Shown here in pieces: positions 62,802-64,000 of a stretch of 64,000 nucleotides of DNA. A program made the position numbers and the translations under genes. The notes beneath the pieces were generated by a model. It did not search any database. It was not told where the DNA came from and was given only the letters and a program-made list of their open reading frames with translations. Each line of letters begins with the position of its first letter. Within the stretch, counting starts at the first letter, position 1. The DNA is taken from NCBI GenBank assembly GCA_016710785.1, contig JADJUE010000001.1:124001-188000 (forward strand). The letters run 5' to 3'. The stretch comes from Candidatus Epilinea brevis (GTDB lineage: Bacteria; Chloroflexota; Anaerolineae; Epilineales; Epilineaceae).

Positions 62802-64000
62802 TCAGCCCAGCTCCTCCGCCACCGACCGCCAGTAGCCGTCGTGCGTTGCCCGGTTGGCCGCCGCGTCTACCGTCAGCTCGATCACCCGGATGCCCGCGCC
62901 TGCGCGCGCGTCCGCCCAGGCCGCGCTGAAGTCCGCGCGACCGACCGCCCGTCGGTGCGCGATGCCGTAGAGGGCGCAGCCGGCCGCCAGGTGGGCACCC
63001 GGGTCGGTGCGGAAGTAGCGGTCGAACACCGCTGGGTCGGCATCGGCCACCGGCAGCGAGGCGAAGATGGCCCCGCCGCGGTCGTTGAGAACGACCACGA
63101 TGAGGTCCGGCTCGGCCGAGCGGTCCAGCCCCATGATCCCCAGGCCGTTGATGTCATGCAGGAAGGCCAGATCGCCGGTGACCAGCACCGTGAGGCCGGC
63201 GCCGGAGCGGCTCCGCGCCAGCGCCGCGCCGATGGCCGCGCTGAGCGTGCCGTCGATGCCCGCCGCCCCGCGGTTGGCCATCACCGCCAAGGCCTTGGCG
63301 GCCTGTCCGCCGAAGCTGTCCAGATCACGCACCGCCATGCTGTTGGCCGCGTAGACCAAGGCTCCGGCGGGCAGGAGCGTCGGAAGCAGGGCATGCAGCC
63401 AGGGCGTCGACTGCTCCGGAGCGGTGGCCACCGCCGCCAGCCGCAGGCGACCCACCGTAGCGCGGGCCGCCAGCCAGGCGCCGCGCCAGGCGTCACCGTC
63501 GGCGCGCGGTTCCGGCGCGCCGGATGCTTCCACCGCCTCGGCCAGGGCATCCGCCGCCTCCGGCGCCCCCGCCGGCAGCCAGTCCGCGGCCAGGCGAGCA
63601 GGGTCGTCGCCCTGGTCCAGGGGATCGAAGACCACGTGCCGCGCCCCCGGATGGGCTTCCAGGTACTGGGTCACCGGACGCCAGGTCAGGCTGCCGCCGA
63701 AGCGCAGGACCAGCTGCGGCGGATGCGCGGCGACCCAACCCGGCAGGCGCAGGAAGGCGTCGTAGCCGTCGATGACCAGGCCGCGGTCATGCGGTCCGAA
63801 GCGCAGGCCCCCCGCCGGTTCGGCCAGGATCGGGTAGCCGCTCGCCGCGGCCAGCCGCGCCAGGGCGTCGGTATAGCTTCGGGCGTCCACCCCCAGGATG
63901 GCCGGGTCGACCAGCCCGGCCAGGATCAGGCCGCGGGGCGCGGCGTGGATGGCGGCCGCCAGCTCGGCGCGGCTCGCGGCATCCAGCGAGCGAGGCGCCC
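62802..64000 (-). CDS. menD: 2-succinyl-5-enolpyruvyl-6-hydroxy-3-cyclohexene-1-carboxylate synthase MenD (5' end outside the window)
   Basis: The frame stays open to the right edge, so about 399 C-terminal residues are visible; a GTG at 63890 is internal. The central domain contains PRGLILAG and LAAASGYPILAEPAGGLRFG. The C-terminal thiamine-diphosphate domain has VYAANSMAVRDLDSFGG, ANRGAAGIDGTLSAAIGAAL, and GDLAFLHDINGLGIMGL with the metal/thiamine site. These are MenD-specific sequences. MenD joins 2-oxoglutarate and isochorismate in menaquinone synthesis, so the organism probably uses menaquinone. Hairpin repeats follow its stop directly. Confidence 0.94.
   Translation of the reverse strand, partial: APRSLDAASRAELAAAIHAAPRGLILAGLVDPAILGVDARSYTDALARLAAASGYPILAEPAGGLRFGPHDRGLVIDGYDAFLRLPGWVAAHPPQLVLRFGGSLTWRPVTQYLEAHPGARHVVFDPLDQGDDPARLAADWLPAGAPEAADALAEAVEASGAPEPRADGDAWRGAWLAARATVGRLRLAAVATAPEQSTPWLHALLPTLLPAGALVYAANSMAVRDLDSFGGQAAKALAVMANRGAAGIDGTLSAAIGAALARSRSGAGLTVLVTGDLAFLHDINGLGIMGLDRSAEPDLIVVVLNDRGGAIFASLPVADADPAVFDRYFRTDPGAHLAAGCALYGIAHRRAVGRADFSAAWADARAGAGIRVIELTVDAAANRATHDGYWRSVAEELG

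Overview
The window is GC-rich, gene-dense bacterial chromosome, about two thirds or more G+C by eye. It carries 44 protein-coding genes I can support and one decayed gene remnant. I found no rRNA, tRNA, CRISPR array, prophage or complete insertion sequence. The gene content points to a Chloroflexota-like, probably Anaerolineae-related organism. The hints are a long-form HPF, a threonyl-tRNA synthetase without a TGS domain, a menaquinone gene, DUF4230 and MoxR/DUF58/DUF4129 modules, Pro/Thr-rich secreted proteins, and two secreted proteins ending in an FLPxxxxR-like tail. This placement is inference.

Layout. 1-7400: ribosome hibernation factor (cut by the left edge), LMW tyrosine phosphatase, an unknown protein, Tex, a CNNM/CorC membrane protein overlapping purE-purK. 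7500-10650: DUF3592 protein, an ABC-ATPase relic, and a coupled operon of rhodanese, ferric-reductase-like membrane protein and AlkZ-like winged-helix protein, behind a clear promoter. 10750-17330: DEAD-box helicase with an HDAC-like deacetylase, and an overlapping MoxR-DUF58-DUF4129 operon. 17650-24035: ABC exporter, luciferase-like oxidoreductase, thrS, and a divergent glycosyltransferase ending at a bidirectional hairpin. 24120-28011: three cell-envelope proteins (two lipoproteins, one membrane protein). 28043-32535: M24 peptidase, dnaX, DUF4230 protein, FabL-type enoyl reductase.

32677-45758: a very large alpha-2-macroglobulin with dockerin- and cohesin-like tail modules, an AI-2E family permease, an isolated small basic protein with its own promoter and terminator, a GT39-like membrane glycosyltransferase, and an overlapping rlmN-rpe-kup operon. 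46207-56757: a second MoxR-DUF58 pair, an MFS exporter, glpX-rho, then an M23/LysM peptidase, yqeY, a PgpH-type HD protein and ybeY. 57133-64000: a secreted beta-propeller and an unknown lipoprotein enzyme, an NADP-dependent oxidoreductase in a less GC-rich area, about 0.9 kb of hairpin-rich non-coding DNA, and the 3' part of menD running off the right edge.

Most genes are housekeeping or envelope functions. The unusual signals are mainly between genes: a class of genes whose -10 box sits 6-10 bases before the start codon (probably leaderless mRNAs), a palindromic intergenic repeat present twice, tandem hairpins beside menD, a terminal-inverted-repeat element at 25631-25738, and C-homopolymers just upstream of three genes. 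The least understood proteins are the 81-residue basic protein at 39791, the propeller/lipoprotein pair at 57133-60482, and the modular alpha-2-macroglobulin.
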